Assembly: GCF_000682675.1 (NCBI RefSeq)
Contig: NZ_AWFA01000021.1
Span: 1 to 39,072 of the forward strand
Length of the DNA: 39,072 nucleotides
Direction: 5' to 3'
DNA from: Hyphomonas pacifica
GTDB lineage: Bacteria; Pseudomonadota; Alphaproteobacteria; Caulobacterales; Hyphomonadaceae
The notes under the pieces are model-generated. The model saw nothing but the letters and a program-made list of their open reading frames with translations. It was not told the DNA's origin and made no database searches. A program made the translations under genes and the position numbers. Positions within the stretch are counted from its first letter, which is position 1. Each line of letters starts with the position of its first letter. Shown here one piece after another: positions 1-7,195 of this stretch.

Positions 1-68
1 GACCCAACCGGATGGCCCCGCCATGCCGGGCGAACGTGCTGGCGGAAACTAAAAATGCCTGTGCTGCG

Positions 69-2015
69 TTAGCCCCGGCGTCCGAACAGCTTTTCGATGT
101 CGGCCAGCTTCAACTCCACATAGGTAGGGCGGCCATGATTGCACTGGCCGGAATGCGGCGTCGCCTCCATCTGGCGCAGCAGATGGTTCATCTCCTCGCC
201 ATTGAGGCGTCGGCCAGCGCGCACAGAGCCGCGGCAGGCCATATTGCCCATCACTTCCTCAAACCGCTCTTTCAGGGCAAGGCCCGCATCATATTCGGCA
301 AAATCATCGGCCAGATCGCGGATCAGGCCTGCCGCGTCCATCTCTCCGAACAGGGCCGGGGTTGCCCTCACACAGATGGCCCCGACCCCAAACGGCTCGA
401 TCTCCAGCCCCAGATCGGCCAGTTCTTCCGCGCGCTCCAGCACCCGTTCGGCCTCATCCTCTGACAATTCCACCACATCGGGGATCAGCAGCGCCTGACG
501 CTTCACACCGCCGGCCGCCATCTGGCGCTTCATGTCCTCATAGACGAGGCGCTCATGCGCGGCGTGCTGGTCCACGATGACAATGCCATCCGCCGTCTGC
601 GCCACCACATAAGTCTCGTGCAGCTGCGCGCGCGCCACGCCCAGCGGAAAGTCTTTCGGCGCAGCTTGCGGTGCCATCGCGTCCGGCTCGACCCGCGCAG
701 ACGGCGCCCCGTCCTGGCGCCAGTCGGGCACTTGGGATGGGGCATAGCCTGGCGCATAAGCGGGCGCAGGGCTTTCCTGAAAGCCCGCCCCATGCAGGCC
801 GGACGGCTCCAGCGGCGCATCCACATCCGGACCGACAGGCTGGCGATAATAGGAAGAGGGCGAGGCCTGCCGTTCCGGCGCAGGCGGCACAGACCAGAGA
901 TTGGGCGCTGTCGCCTCCTCGATCTTCACCTTGCCCAGCGCATAGTCCGCCACCGTGGTGGAGGCCCGGTGCCCCGCCGCCGCCAGTGCATGGCGCAGCG
1001 CACCGATCATCAGCCCCCGCACATTGCCTGCATCGCGAAAGCGTACTTCGGTCTTCGCCGGATGCACGTTCACATCAACATATTCCGGATCCAGATCCAC
1101 AAACAGCGCGGCCAGCGGATGCCGGTCCCGCGCCAGGAAATCCTGATAGGCTGCCCGGATCACGCCATTCAGCATGCGGTCTTTCACAGGCCGTCCATTG
1201 ACAAACAGAAACTGCATCTGCGCATTGCCGCGGTTCAGCGTCGGCAGGCCGGCAAAGCCGCTGAGGCGCACGCCTTCACGCTCAGCGTCGATCTTCAGCG
1301 CATTGTCTTTGAAATCCCGCCCCATGATCGCACCCAGTCGCGCCAGATGGCCCGCCGCGCCCTCTGCCTCCACGCCATAGCGCAGACTGCTGCGGCCATT
1401 GTTTTCCAGGCTGAAAGCCACGTCCGGATTGGCCATGGCCAGGCGCTTCATCGTGTCGGTCACGGCCATGCTCTCGGCGCGCTCGCCTTTCATGAATTTC
1501 AGGCGGGCAGGTGTCGCATGGAACAGGTCACGCACTTCAATGCGCGTGCCCGTCTCGCCCCGCCCGGTAAAGGCTGACGGCTTCGGCCCTTCCACGCGGC
1601 CTGCCTCGATGAACACTTCCGCCGCGTCCTCGCCTGCTGCACGCGACGAGATGCTCATCCGGCTGACCGAGGCGATGGAGGGCAGCGCCTCACCGCGAAA
1701 GCCCATTGTGTGGATGTTCAAAAGGTCAACCCGGCCTGCATCATCCGGCACAAGTTTTGAGGTGGCATGCCGCTCCAGCGCGACAACGAGATCGTCTGCA
1801 GTCATGCCGCAGCCATCATCCTCGATGATCATGCGCTTCAGGCCGCCTGCCTCGATCGAGACCGAAATGCGCCGCGCGCCTGCGTCCAGTGCGTTCTCGA
1901 CCAGCTCCTTCACAGCCGCGGCGGGCCGCTCCACCACTTCGCCAGCCGCGATACGATTCACGACATCCGGAGAGAGCTTGCGAATTTTGGGTCTGGAACG
2001 AACGGAATCAGCCAT
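69..2015 (-). CDS. mutL: DNA mismatch repair protein MutL (endonuclease type)
   Basis: MutL is the ATP-dependent matchmaker that links mismatch recognition by MutS to strand incision. The N-terminal GHKL ATPase is complete: the motif with E37 and N41, the DDGCGM loop near residue 66, and GFRGEAL at 104-110. A proline- and alanine-rich linker (about residues 370-460) leads to the C-terminal dimerisation domain. That domain carries the nuclease motifs of MutH-less bacteria: DQHA-x2-E-x4-E from residue 482, ACRG at 593, CNHGRP at 625 and FGRR at the extreme C-terminus. The protein is therefore probably a nicking endonuclease itself. I chose the ATG at 2015, giving 648 residues, because MADSV leads directly into the conserved start of the ATPase; an upstream in-frame ATG at 2069 would add 18 unconserved residues. 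The identification is secure. Confidence 0.96.
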   Translation of the reverse strand: MADSVRSRPKIRKLSPDVVNRIAAGEVVERPAAAVKELVENALDAGARRISVSIEAGGLKRMIIEDDGCGMTADDLVVALERHATSKLVPDDAGRVDLLNIHTMGFRGEALPSIASVSRMSISSRAAGEDAAEVFIEAGRVEGPKPSAFTGRGETGTRIEVRDLFHATPARLKFMKGERAESMAVTDTMKRLAMANPDVAFSLENNGRSSLRYGVEAEGAAGHLARLGAIMGRDFKDNALKIDAEREGVRLSGFAGLPTLNRGNAQMQFLFVNGRPVKDRMLNGVIRAAYQDFLARDRHPLAALFVDLDPEYVDVNVHPAKTEVRFRDAGNVRGLMIGALRHALAAAGHRASTTVADYALGKVKIEEATAPNLWSVPPAPERQASPSSYYRQPVGPDVDAPLEPSGLHGAGFQESPAPAYAPGYAPSQVPDWRQDGAPSARVEPDAMAPQAAPKDFPLGVARAQLHETYVVAQTADGIVIVDQHAAHERLVYEDMKRQMAAGGVKRQALLIPDVVELSEDEAERVLERAEELADLGLEIEPFGVGAICVRATPALFGEMDAAGLIRDLADDFAEYDAGLALKERFEEVMGNMACRGSVRAGRRLNGEEMNHLLRQMEATPHSGQCNHGRPTYVELKLADIEKLFGRRG

Positions 2016-2310
2016 GCATACAGGATAACGCGGCAGACAGGCTTTGTCCCCGTCTGCCGCGCACCGCATCAGTCGCCTACGCGTGCGTCGTCCCTGCGCC
2101 CTTCAAACGGGGGTTACAGGACGTGCCTATAAGGGGTTTCCCTGGCGGCGGCCTGTTGCCGCAGCGCGCAAGCGCACACCCTGCCCACTCACCTAACCCA
2201 TTGTATTTACTGGGATACTGGCCAGTGCGAACCTGATTAAAGGGACATTTGCAAATTACCGCGATCACGCCCAGTATGCAGCCGAACATAAGCTGGAGCA
2301 TTGTTTTCCC
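2016..2310. promoter_or_regulatory. Divergent intergenic region, mutL / cytochrome c
   Basis: This 295-base gap separates two divergent genes and should hold both promoters. For the cytochrome gene a possible pair is TTGCAA at 2249-2254 with CAGTAT 17 bases downstream, close to the start codon. A short hairpin (GCGGC 2145-2149 with GCCGC 2158-2162) lies in the middle. I see no convincing gene here: the one longer reading frame on the minus strand runs through the start of the cytochrome gene and has no recognisable features. Confidence 0.3.
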
Positions 2311-2928
2311 ATGAAGATTTATCATTCCACCGCCCTTGCAGCGGCCTCTCTTCTGGCCCTCGCAGCCTGCGGAAAGCAGGAGGCGCCTGCGCCGGAACCT
2401 GCCGCCACCCCGCCCGCGACCGAAGCGCCAGCTACCGAAACGCCTTCTGAAACGCCCGCCGAAACTGCTCCAGCCGCAGCCGAAACGGACACGGCCGCAA
2501 CACCTGCAGCAGCACCTGCTGGCGACACATCAACGGCCATCGCGGACGCAACCTCTCCCTTCGCGGACCTGCCAGCACCGTACAATACAGCAGACTACAA
2601 TCGTGGCCGCCGCACCTTCAAGCTATGCCAGTCCTGCCATATCCTTACGGAAGGCGGCGGCAATCTGGTCGGCCCGAACCTGTACGGCCTGTTCGGCCGC
2701 GAGGCTGGTTCCCTCGAAGGCTTTGCCTATTCCCCGGCTCTTCAGGAAGCTGACTTCATCTGGACCCCGGACAAGGTGGACCACTGGCTGGAAAACCCGA
2801 ATACTTTTCTGGCTGGCAACCGCATGACCTTCGCAGGCGTGCGCAAGCCTGAAGACCGGGTCGCGGTCGTCGCCTATCTGATGTCCGAAACCGGATATGA
2901 CGCATCGAAGATGCCGGCTGACGAATAG
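2311..2928 (+). CDS. Lipid-anchored class I cytochrome c
   Basis: This is a single-haem electron carrier that probably works at the periplasmic face of a membrane, for example passing electrons to an oxidase. The N-terminus is a lipoprotein signal peptide with the lipid-bearing cysteine at C20 (LAAC). Residues 21-80 are a low-complexity linker of Ala, Pro, Thr and Glu that would let the haem domain swing on its tether. The haem domain spans about 90-200, with CQSCH at 106-110 for covalent haem attachment and the axial methionine M172 in GNRMTFAG. The sequence around it (GPNLYGLFGR, FAYSPAL, W-TPDKVDHWL-NP) is that of the soluble mitochondrial or bacterial cytochrome c/c2 family. Its stop lies one base from the stop of the converging barrel gene. 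The family call is firm; the partner is not known. Confidence 0.93.
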   Translation: MKIYHSTALAAASLLALAACGKQEAPAPEPAATPPATEAPATETPSETPAETAPAAAETDTAATPAAAPAGDTSTAIADATSPFADLPAPYNTADYNRGRRTFKLCQSCHILTEGGGNLVGPNLYGLFGREAGSLEGFAYSPALQEADFIWTPDKVDHWLENPNTFLAGNRMTFAGVRKPEDRVAVVAYLMSETGYDASKMPADE

Positions 2929-2929
2929 G

Positions 2930-3619
2930 TCAGTGTTTGACAGTCATGGCGAGCAGGATGGCCTGCTCGTCATACTCTCCTGCAAATTCCTGGCGGTAGC
3001 CAAGGGCCAGATCGGCCCACGAAAAATGATAGCCGAGCTTGGTCTCATACTTGTTTGAGTCCGCCGTATCATTGCCCCGCTCAATCCAGAGCTGCTGGCT
3101 GAGAAAGACATTCTTCCATAAATCGACGCCATAACCGATCTCGGCGCGATAGCGCGTGCAGCCATCCTCGTGGCGGATCACTGCGGCATCAGCAAAGGTA
3201 TAGAAGCTGCGCTTGCCCCGAACACCTGACAGGCCTCCACTTAATCGCGCCTCGGCGCCCCAGGCATCGCAACCAAAGACTCCGGCAACCGAACTGCCAT
3301 AGACTAGCCCGACCTCTGCCCCGACAGCCCAGCCCTTGTGAGACAAGAGCTGTCGACGCACCGACAGCCGGGCGGCTTCCTTGTCCAGGTCATAATCGCT
3401 GTCATAGGTCACGGCTTCCGACTTTGCGGTCACCAGCCACCCATCAGCAAAGCCATATTCCCCATAGAGTTCGACCCGATTGCCATCGATGTCTTCAAGC
3501 TCTTCCTGCGTGACGGCGGCCTGCAGGTACCAATTCCCCTGCTCTTGTGCCCATGGCCCAGCCCAAGCTGGAGCGACCAGGCACAGGCCTCCGCATGCGA
3601 TCCCCCAAAAGCCCCTCAT
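2930..3619 (-). CDS. Putative outer-membrane beta-barrel protein, unknown function
   Basis: I do not recognise a named family. The protein has 229 residues, a clear signal peptide with cleavage after PAWA (about residue 20), and then alternating aromatic and polar strands (for example VELYGEYGFADGWLVTAKSEAV, WADLALGYRQEF) ending close to the C-terminus, as expected of a small outer-membrane barrel. Two cysteines (in VFGCDAWGAE and HEDGCTRYR) could form a disulfide. The motif GPWAQEQGNWYLQ just after the signal is typical of alphaproteobacterial barrel proteins of unknown role. The gene follows the VOC gene on the same strand after 48 bases, and a GGAATT/AATTCC inverted repeat lies in that gap, so co-transcription is uncertain. 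No plausible enzyme motif is visible. Confidence 0.75.
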   Translation of the reverse strand: MRGFWGIACGGLCLVAPAWAGPWAQEQGNWYLQAAVTQEELEDIDGNRVELYGEYGFADGWLVTAKSEAVTYDSDYDLDKEAARLSVRRQLLSHKGWAVGAEVGLVYGSSVAGVFGCDAWGAEARLSGGLSGVRGKRSFYTFADAAVIRHEDGCTRYRAEIGYGVDLWKNVFLSQQLWIERGNDTADSNKYETKLGYHFSWADLALGYRQEFAGEYDEQAILLAMTVKH

Positions 3620-3667
3620 TCGATAATATTTACTACAGGAATTTGAGGTTGAAAACTACTTAATTCC

Positions 3668-4069
3668 TTATAAAGGCCACGCCCGCCCTTCCAGCACGGT
3701 GCGGTAGCCGTCCGGGTCTTCGAATGTGTAGCCCGCTTTGTCCCAATAGGGATTGAAAGAGGCGACGGGAGGAAAGCCGGCGGCCATCATGCGATCAACC
3801 ATCTGTTGAAGCAGGTCAGCCTTGGGAACATAGAACACCAACAAATGGTCCTGGCTGGGAGAGCGTCCGGCCGTGTGCCCCTGTGTGCAGGTGAACTCCA
3901 AATGATAGGGCGCGCCAGGATGGCCGAGCATGATGCCATCAATTCCGGCATGGCCCTGGAAACTTCCGATCAGCTCAAACCCCAGCCCTGTACAGTAAAA
4001 GGGCAGCAAGGCATCAAGATTGTCGGTTGGGCGCGCTACGCGCAGCTTGCGGGATTTCAGAAGTGTCAT
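3668..4069 (-). CDS. VOC superfamily protein (glyoxalase/dioxygenase fold)
   Basis: This 133-residue protein has the paired beta-alpha-beta-beta-beta modules of the vicinal-oxygen-chelate superfamily. The first module runs to about residue 60 (LDALLPFYCTGLGFELIG, YHLEFT) and the second from about 72 (DHLLVFYV, FEDPDGYRTVLEG). Likely metal ligands are H56 or E58, H75 and E127. The PDGYRTVLE ending is typical of glyoxalase-like members, but the substrate cannot be told from sequence; family members include lyases, dioxygenases and antibiotic-binding proteins. It sits alone between a terminator on its upstream side and the barrel gene downstream. Confidence 0.85.
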   Translation of the reverse strand: MTLLKSRKLRVARPTDNLDALLPFYCTGLGFELIGSFQGHAGIDGIMLGHPGAPYHLEFTCTQGHTAGRSPSQDHLLVFYVPKADLLQQMVDRMMAAGFPPVASFNPYWDKAGYTFEDPDGYRTVLEGRAWPL

Positions 4070-4141
4070 GACATCTCTTCAATAAGGTCAGACATGCCGA
4101 TTACGTGCTCAAGCTAGGTTGAGGTCAAGCCGAGAAATGCG

Positions 4142-4172
4142 AAAGCCCCGTCCAGCAAGCTGGCGGGGCTTT
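4142..4172 (-). terminator. Strong hairpin terminator, probably bidirectional
   Basis: AAAGCCCCG (4142-4150) pairs with CGGGGCTTT (4164-4172), and the stem continues inward as CCAGC-aa-GCTGG after a one-base bulge. The arms end in A-run and T-run, so it can work in either direction. It lies 25 bases past the MarR stop codon, and so most likely ends that transcript and insulates the VOC gene. Confidence 0.8.
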
Positions 4173-4196
4173 ATCATGCAGAAACCGCTCAGGGCC

Positions 4197-4694
4197 TTAG
4201 AGGCGGAAACGGATCTGGTCTGACCAGAAGCGCTCAAGGCGCGAAATCGTCTTGTTCAATTGGGACAGGTCGTCCGGCCGCACGCTAGCCGTCGGCTCAA
4301 GAGCACCGGCCTGTTTTTCGAACAGGGACGCGACACGCTTGCGAACTTTCAGGCCGCGCTCGGTCAGGCGCAGCGTCACCGTGCGCTTGTCATCTTCAGA
4401 GCGGGTCTGGATCAGATAGCCGCCTTCCTGAAGCTTTTTGACGTTATAGGAGAGGCTGGTGCCAGCAAATGCACCACGGGCACGCAGGACAGATGCCGGA
4501 GCTTCTCCTTCGCCAATTTCGTAAAGAAGCAGAGCCTGAACACCCGTAAGGGAGCGTTCCCCGGCGCGCTCCAGATCGTCTTTTACGACGTCGTGAAGAC
4601 GACGGTGCGCCTGCTCAAGTAAAGAGAGAGACTTAAGGAAAGACTCACCAAGGGAAAGGTCTGCAGTTTCCTGCAATTCAGCAATCATCATTTT
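4197..4694 (-). CDS. MarR-family regulator, LdtR-like
   Basis: This is a winged-helix repressor of the MarR family. Its sequence follows the alphaproteobacterial LdtR group, known in Liberibacter and Sinorhizobium as a regulator of an L,D-transpeptidase and stress genes: HRRLHDVVKDDLERAG, then SLTGVQALLLYEIGEGE, then the recognition region GTSLSYNVKKLQEGGYLIQTRSEDDKRTVTLRLTERG, including the wing with DKR. A C-terminal helix (about 140-165) would dimerise. I place the start at the ATG at 4694, preceded by GGTGGTG. GTG codons at 4703 and 4700 and an ATG at 4691 are also in frame. A dyad overlaps the start and could be an autoregulatory operator. The gene is probably transcribed alone and ended by the hairpin downstream. 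Its targets in this organism are unknown. Confidence 0.88.
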   Translation of the reverse strand, partial: KMMIAELQETADLSLGESFLKSLSLLEQAHRRLHDVVKDDLERAGERSLTGVQALLLYEIGEGEAPASVLRARGAFAGTSLSYNVKKLQEGGYLIQTRSEDDKRTVTLRLTERGLKVRKRVASLFEKQAGALEPTASVRPDDLSQLNKTISRLERFWSDQIRFRL

Positions 4695-4701
4695 CACCAC
4701 C

Positions 4702-4720
4702 ACTCAACTTTTGTTGTAGT
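4702..4720. promoter_or_regulatory. Dyad at the MarR start, possible autoregulatory operator
   Basis: CAAC-TTTT-GTTG forms a short perfect dyad flanked by ACT and AGT, which makes a near-perfect 19-base inverted repeat immediately before or over the start codons of the MarR gene. MarR proteins commonly bind such dyads in their own promoter. The role here is inferred from position only. Confidence 0.3.
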
Positions 4721-4784
4721 TTGAAGAGAAATACACGACCAATCCTAATGAATTGATAAGCATGTCCCTTTTTCAAGTGATGAT

Positions 4785-4845
4785 GGTTAATATTCGGGCG
4801 AATACATTAACCGTTACTATTGCGTAACGATTTCAGCGCGCTGAA
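4785..4845. repeat. Cluster of three adjacent inverted repeats
   Basis: Three palindromes lie end to end. GGTTAATATTCG (4785-4796) pairs with CGAATA-ca-TTAACC (4799-4812). CGTTAC (4812-4817) pairs with GTAACG (4824-4829). TTCAGCGCGCTGAA (4832-4845) is a perfect 14-base palindrome. They occupy the gap between the end of the DUF805 gene and the promoter side of the MarR gene, both on the minus strand. They could be protein-binding sites for MarR control, RNA hairpins that end the DUF805 transcript (no T-run is visible), or both. Confidence 0.55.
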
Positions 4846-4870
4846 TTGTGGATAAGTCCGTAGTATTCGC

Positions 4871-5560
4871 TCAGGCAAACGTATCAGACATATTCTGGAT
4901 GCCGTATTTCGGGCTGGGCCCGTGCTTGTTCGGCTCGGCACGGCTGTCGATGAACATGAAGATCATCACGATGAACCAGCCGATATAAGGAATGAAGTTA
5001 AGCAAATACATCCAGCCCGACAAATCCTGGTCGTGCAGGCGGCGCACGGTGACGGATATTCCCGGAATAATATTGTAGAGCACCCAAAGCGAGGTGAAGA
5101 TCGGGAAGAAGGCATCGGAGCTTGAAGCCATGCCAGACAGACTGGCCATGATCGTAACGTCGACAACAAAGGCCATCACAGTTACCAGCCACGAAAACAG
5201 GACATAGCCCCAATACTCCTGACGGCGCGCACGCCCAGTAAACTTGAAATACCGGACAGAAATCGCCTTCAGGAAATAAGTGAAGATACCTTCACTCTTC
5301 TGCGTCATTGGCGGCGAGTAAGTATTGGCGGGATGAACATAGCTGGGCTGGGCAGCTGAGGGGGCAGCGGCATGACCAGCGCCCAGCAAGTATATATCAC
5401 GCGCCTCTTCGCCCGCTGGCACAAAGTCCACGATATGTCCGGGCACCAGGCGATTGCCGTCCCTGGCTTGCTGCTGAGAGAAGCTGTAACGAACTCCATC
5501 ATCCCCAAGGATGAGCCCCTGTCCGTCATCGGAGTCTGTTTTCAATACCTGGCCGCGCAT
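4871..5560 (-). CDS. Cold-shock-like domain fused to DUF805 membrane protein
   Basis: Residues 1-58 resemble a small OB-fold/cold-shock-type domain (GQVLKT, GLILGDDGVRYSF, GHIVDFVPAGEEARDIY). A linker rich in Ala and Pro (about 60-88) leads to a DUF805 domain from about 92. The DUF805 part has the family hallmarks FTGRARRQEYW (107-117) and VRRLHDQDLSGWM (172-184), with four hydrophobic segments near 118-140, 150-170, 184-204 and a shorter one. DUF805 proteins are integral inner-membrane proteins without an assigned biochemical role. The N-terminal domain probably faces the cytoplasm, where it could sense nucleic acid or another ligand, which is inference. The gene lies 59 bases downstream of the 3-hydroxyisobutyryl-CoA hydrolase gene on the same strand and may share its transcript. 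Confidence 0.85.
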   Translation of the reverse strand: MRGQVLKTDSDDGQGLILGDDGVRYSFSQQQARDGNRLVPGHIVDFVPAGEEARDIYLLGAGHAAAPSAAQPSYVHPANTYSPPMTQKSEGIFTYFLKAISVRYFKFTGRARRQEYWGYVLFSWLVTVMAFVVDVTIMASLSGMASSSDAFFPIFTSLWVLYNIIPGISVTVRRLHDQDLSGWMYLLNFIPYIGWFIVMIFMFIDSRAEPNKHGPSPKYGIQNMSDTFA

Positions 5561-5619
5561 ATCTGCTCCCTGAACTGCTGTAGCGTTTACACTCGGGAAG
5601 CAAGGCGATGTCCACCCGT

Positions 5620-6684
5620 TCAGTCCCCGAAGATCAGCTCATTGTCGCCGAGCGGCTCAAAATAGCGAGCCACATCTGCTTCGCTGACCTGTTCCAGCGT
5701 GGGCGGATTCCAATTCGGCGCGTTATCCTTATCAATAATCACCGCGCGCACGCCTTCGATGAAGTCATGGCTCTGCACCTTGCGCCAGCCAATGCGGTAT
5801 TCCATACGCATATTATCTTCAAACTTATCCAGCTTGCCGCCCTCGCGGACCTGGCGCAGTGCGACCTTGACCGTCTCAGGAGACTTGGTGCGGATCGTCT
5901 GAGCCTGTTGCCCCCCCCACTCGCCGCCTTCGGCTTCCAGTGCAGCCACAATCTCCTCGGCAGTCTCTTTGGCGAAGCAGGCGTCGATCACATCGCGGTG
6001 AGCCTCAAAGCTGCCCGCCGGCACAGCATGGGTCAGTCCGCGCAGGATCTCGTTCAGCATTTCGGCCGCGCCAACGGAGAAGTCCGCCCCGGCGATCTGT
6101 GTCTTGAGATTGGGCACCAGTTCGGATGGCAGATAATGCGTTGCCACTTTCGCGGCGGCCACGTCTGCGCCTTTCAGGCGCGCGCCCGTCAGCGCCAGCC
6201 AGGTGCCCAACTCTCCCGCCAGGCGTGGCAGGAACCAGCCGCCGCCGACATCCGGAAACAGGCCGATCCCGGTCTCCGGCATGGCGAACACGGTTCGCTC
6301 TGTCGCGATGCAGTGAGAGCCATGAACGGACAGCCCCACTCCGCCGCCCATCGTGACGCCATCGGCGATCGCCAAGACAGGCTTGGGGAAGGATTCCAGC
6401 GCAGCATTCATGCGGTATTCGACATTGAAGAAGGCGCGCGCCTCGCTGGCATCGCCCTGCCCGCTTTCGGCCAGCATGCGAATGTCCCCGCCTGCGCAGA
6501 AGCCGCGCGTGTCATCCTGATGGTCGATCATGACGAGATAAACCGTCGGGTCATCGGCCCAACGCTCCAGCGCCGCCAGAATGGTCTCACACATCGGGGC
6601 GTTCAGGGCATGGAGCGCCTTGGGCCGGGTCAAGGTGATATGCCCGACGCCTTTTCGCACACTTACCGATACTTCATCCGACAT
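5620..6684 (-). CDS. 3-hydroxyisobutyryl-CoA hydrolase (enoyl-CoA hydratase family)
   Basis: The enzyme releases CoA from 3-hydroxyisobutyryl-CoA in valine breakdown. It is a 354-residue crotonase-fold protein. The oxyanion-hole segments are GFCAGGDIRML (61-71) and GGGVGL (113-118), and the catalytic region is MPETGIGLFPDVGGG (135-149) with E137 and D145, which is the HIBCH signature and separates it from ordinary enoyl-CoA hydratases. The longer C-terminal part, with MRMEYRIGWR and HDFIEGVRAVIIDKD, is also typical of the HIBCH group. I chose the ATG at 6684, which has an AGGGA ribosome-binding site, over an in-frame ATG 54 bases upstream. A run of eight G (C at 5911-5918 on the plus strand) encodes part of GGEWGGQ and could be a slippage site. 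An isobutyryl-CoA dehydrogenase-like gene about 6 kb away would supply an earlier step. Confidence 0.92.
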   Translation of the reverse strand: MSDEVSVSVRKGVGHITLTRPKALHALNAPMCETILAALERWADDPTVYLVMIDHQDDTRGFCAGGDIRMLAESGQGDASEARAFFNVEYRMNAALESFPKPVLAIADGVTMGGGVGLSVHGSHCIATERTVFAMPETGIGLFPDVGGGWFLPRLAGELGTWLALTGARLKGADVAAAKVATHYLPSELVPNLKTQIAGADFSVGAAEMLNEILRGLTHAVPAGSFEAHRDVIDACFAKETAEEIVAALEAEGGEWGGQQAQTIRTKSPETVKVALRQVREGGKLDKFEDNMRMEYRIGWRKVQSHDFIEGVRAVIIDKDNAPNWNPPTLEQVSEADVARYFEPLGDNELIFGD

Positions 6685-6809
6685 AATACATCCCTTTGAT
6701 ACCGCCTCTGACTGGCGCCTGTTTCGTAGCCCGTACACCTACCGCTGATGTCAGCGCAATCAAGTCTGCCCACGGGGCAATTCTTAACAATATCCGAACG
6801 AGATTCTTG

Positions 6810-6835
6810 AATTCGCGAAATTCCCAATTCGCGAA
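6810..6835. promoter_or_regulatory. Twin palindromic boxes upstream of the PilZ gene
   Basis: The ten bases AATTCGCGAA occur twice, at 6810-6819 and 6826-6835, exactly 16 bases apart. Each contains the perfect palindrome TTCGCGAA. They lie 32-57 bases before the PilZ start codon and cover the expected -35 region, so they are probably binding sites for a regulator placed on one face of the helix. The regulator is unknown, and it could also act on the divergent HIBCH gene. Confidence 0.5.
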
Positions 6836-6852
6836 TGTTTACACATGTTAGG

Positions 6853-6858
6853 TATAAG
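6853..6858 (+). promoter_or_regulatory. Probable -10 element of the PilZ gene
   Basis: TATAAG starts 14 bases before the PilZ ATG. Transcription from it would begin at or within a base or two of the start codon. No Shine-Dalgarno sequence lies between them, so a leaderless mRNA is likely. Confidence 0.4.
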
Positions 6859-6866
6859 TCCGGGTC

Positions 6867-7127
6867 ATGAGAGAACATGATGCATCCGGGCCAGACCAAC
6901 GCGGCCGTCGCACGCCGGTGATTGAAAAGGGCATTCTGAAGCTGGGCCTGTTCAAATCTGTCCAGTGCGAAATTCGTGACATCTCCTCCGGGGGCGCGCG
7001 GATCGTTACGCCGAACGGCATGGACCTGCCGGAAGAATTCTCCATTCGCATTGCCCGCCAAAAACGCGCACGCCCGTGCCTGCGCCGCTGGCAGAGCGGC
7101 CGCGAAACCGGCATTGAATTTATCTAG
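6867..7127 (+). CDS. Single-domain PilZ protein
   Basis: PilZ domains bind the second messenger cyclic di-GMP. This 86-residue protein consists of little else: a basic segment QRGRRTPV near residues 11-18, beta strands, and the motif DISSGG with D38, S40 and G43, which matches the conserved DxSxxG element. The arginine element is R12-x-R14-R15 rather than a clean RxxxR, so c-di-GMP binding may be altered or weak. There is no attached output domain; such proteins usually act through a partner in motility, surface polysaccharide or cell-cycle control. The start is fixed by a -10-like box 14 bases upstream and the absence of a ribosome-binding site. Confidence 0.85.
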   Translation: MREHDASGPDQRGRRTPVIEKGILKLGLFKSVQCEIRDISSGGARIVTPNGMDLPEEFSIRIARQKRARPCLRRWQSGRETGIEFI

Positions 7128-7158
7128 CCCCAGTATAAAACGCAGATCCCACGCCTCA

Positions 7159-7176
7159 GAGTGTTACCCGACACTC
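7159..7176. terminator. Short hairpin between converging genes
   Basis: GAGTGT (7159-7164) pairs with ACACTC (7171-7176) around a six-base loop, between the stop codons of the PilZ and AidB-like genes. No T-run follows on either strand, so it is a weak terminator candidate at best. Confidence 0.25.
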
Positions 7177-7195
7177 CGGTTATGACTGCGCGATA

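Noticed and set aside
12..464. Long open frame on the plus strand over the end of mutL
   Set aside because: It lies opposite the conserved C-terminal domain of MutL, has no recognisable domain and looks like a GC-rich shadow.
555..1577. A 340-residue frame antisense to mutL
   Set aside because: Its sequence is dominated by Arg, His and Gln as expected of antisense codons, and every base is explained by mutL.
2077..2325. Possible 82-residue gene on the minus strand between mutL and the cytochrome
   Set aside because: It has no ribosome-binding site, no known motif, and runs over the cytochrome start; mutL and cytochrome promoters explain the gap better.
5608..6699. 363-residue plus-strand frame opposite HIBCH
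   Set aside because: HIBCH on the other strand has all catalytic motifs; the antisense frame has none.
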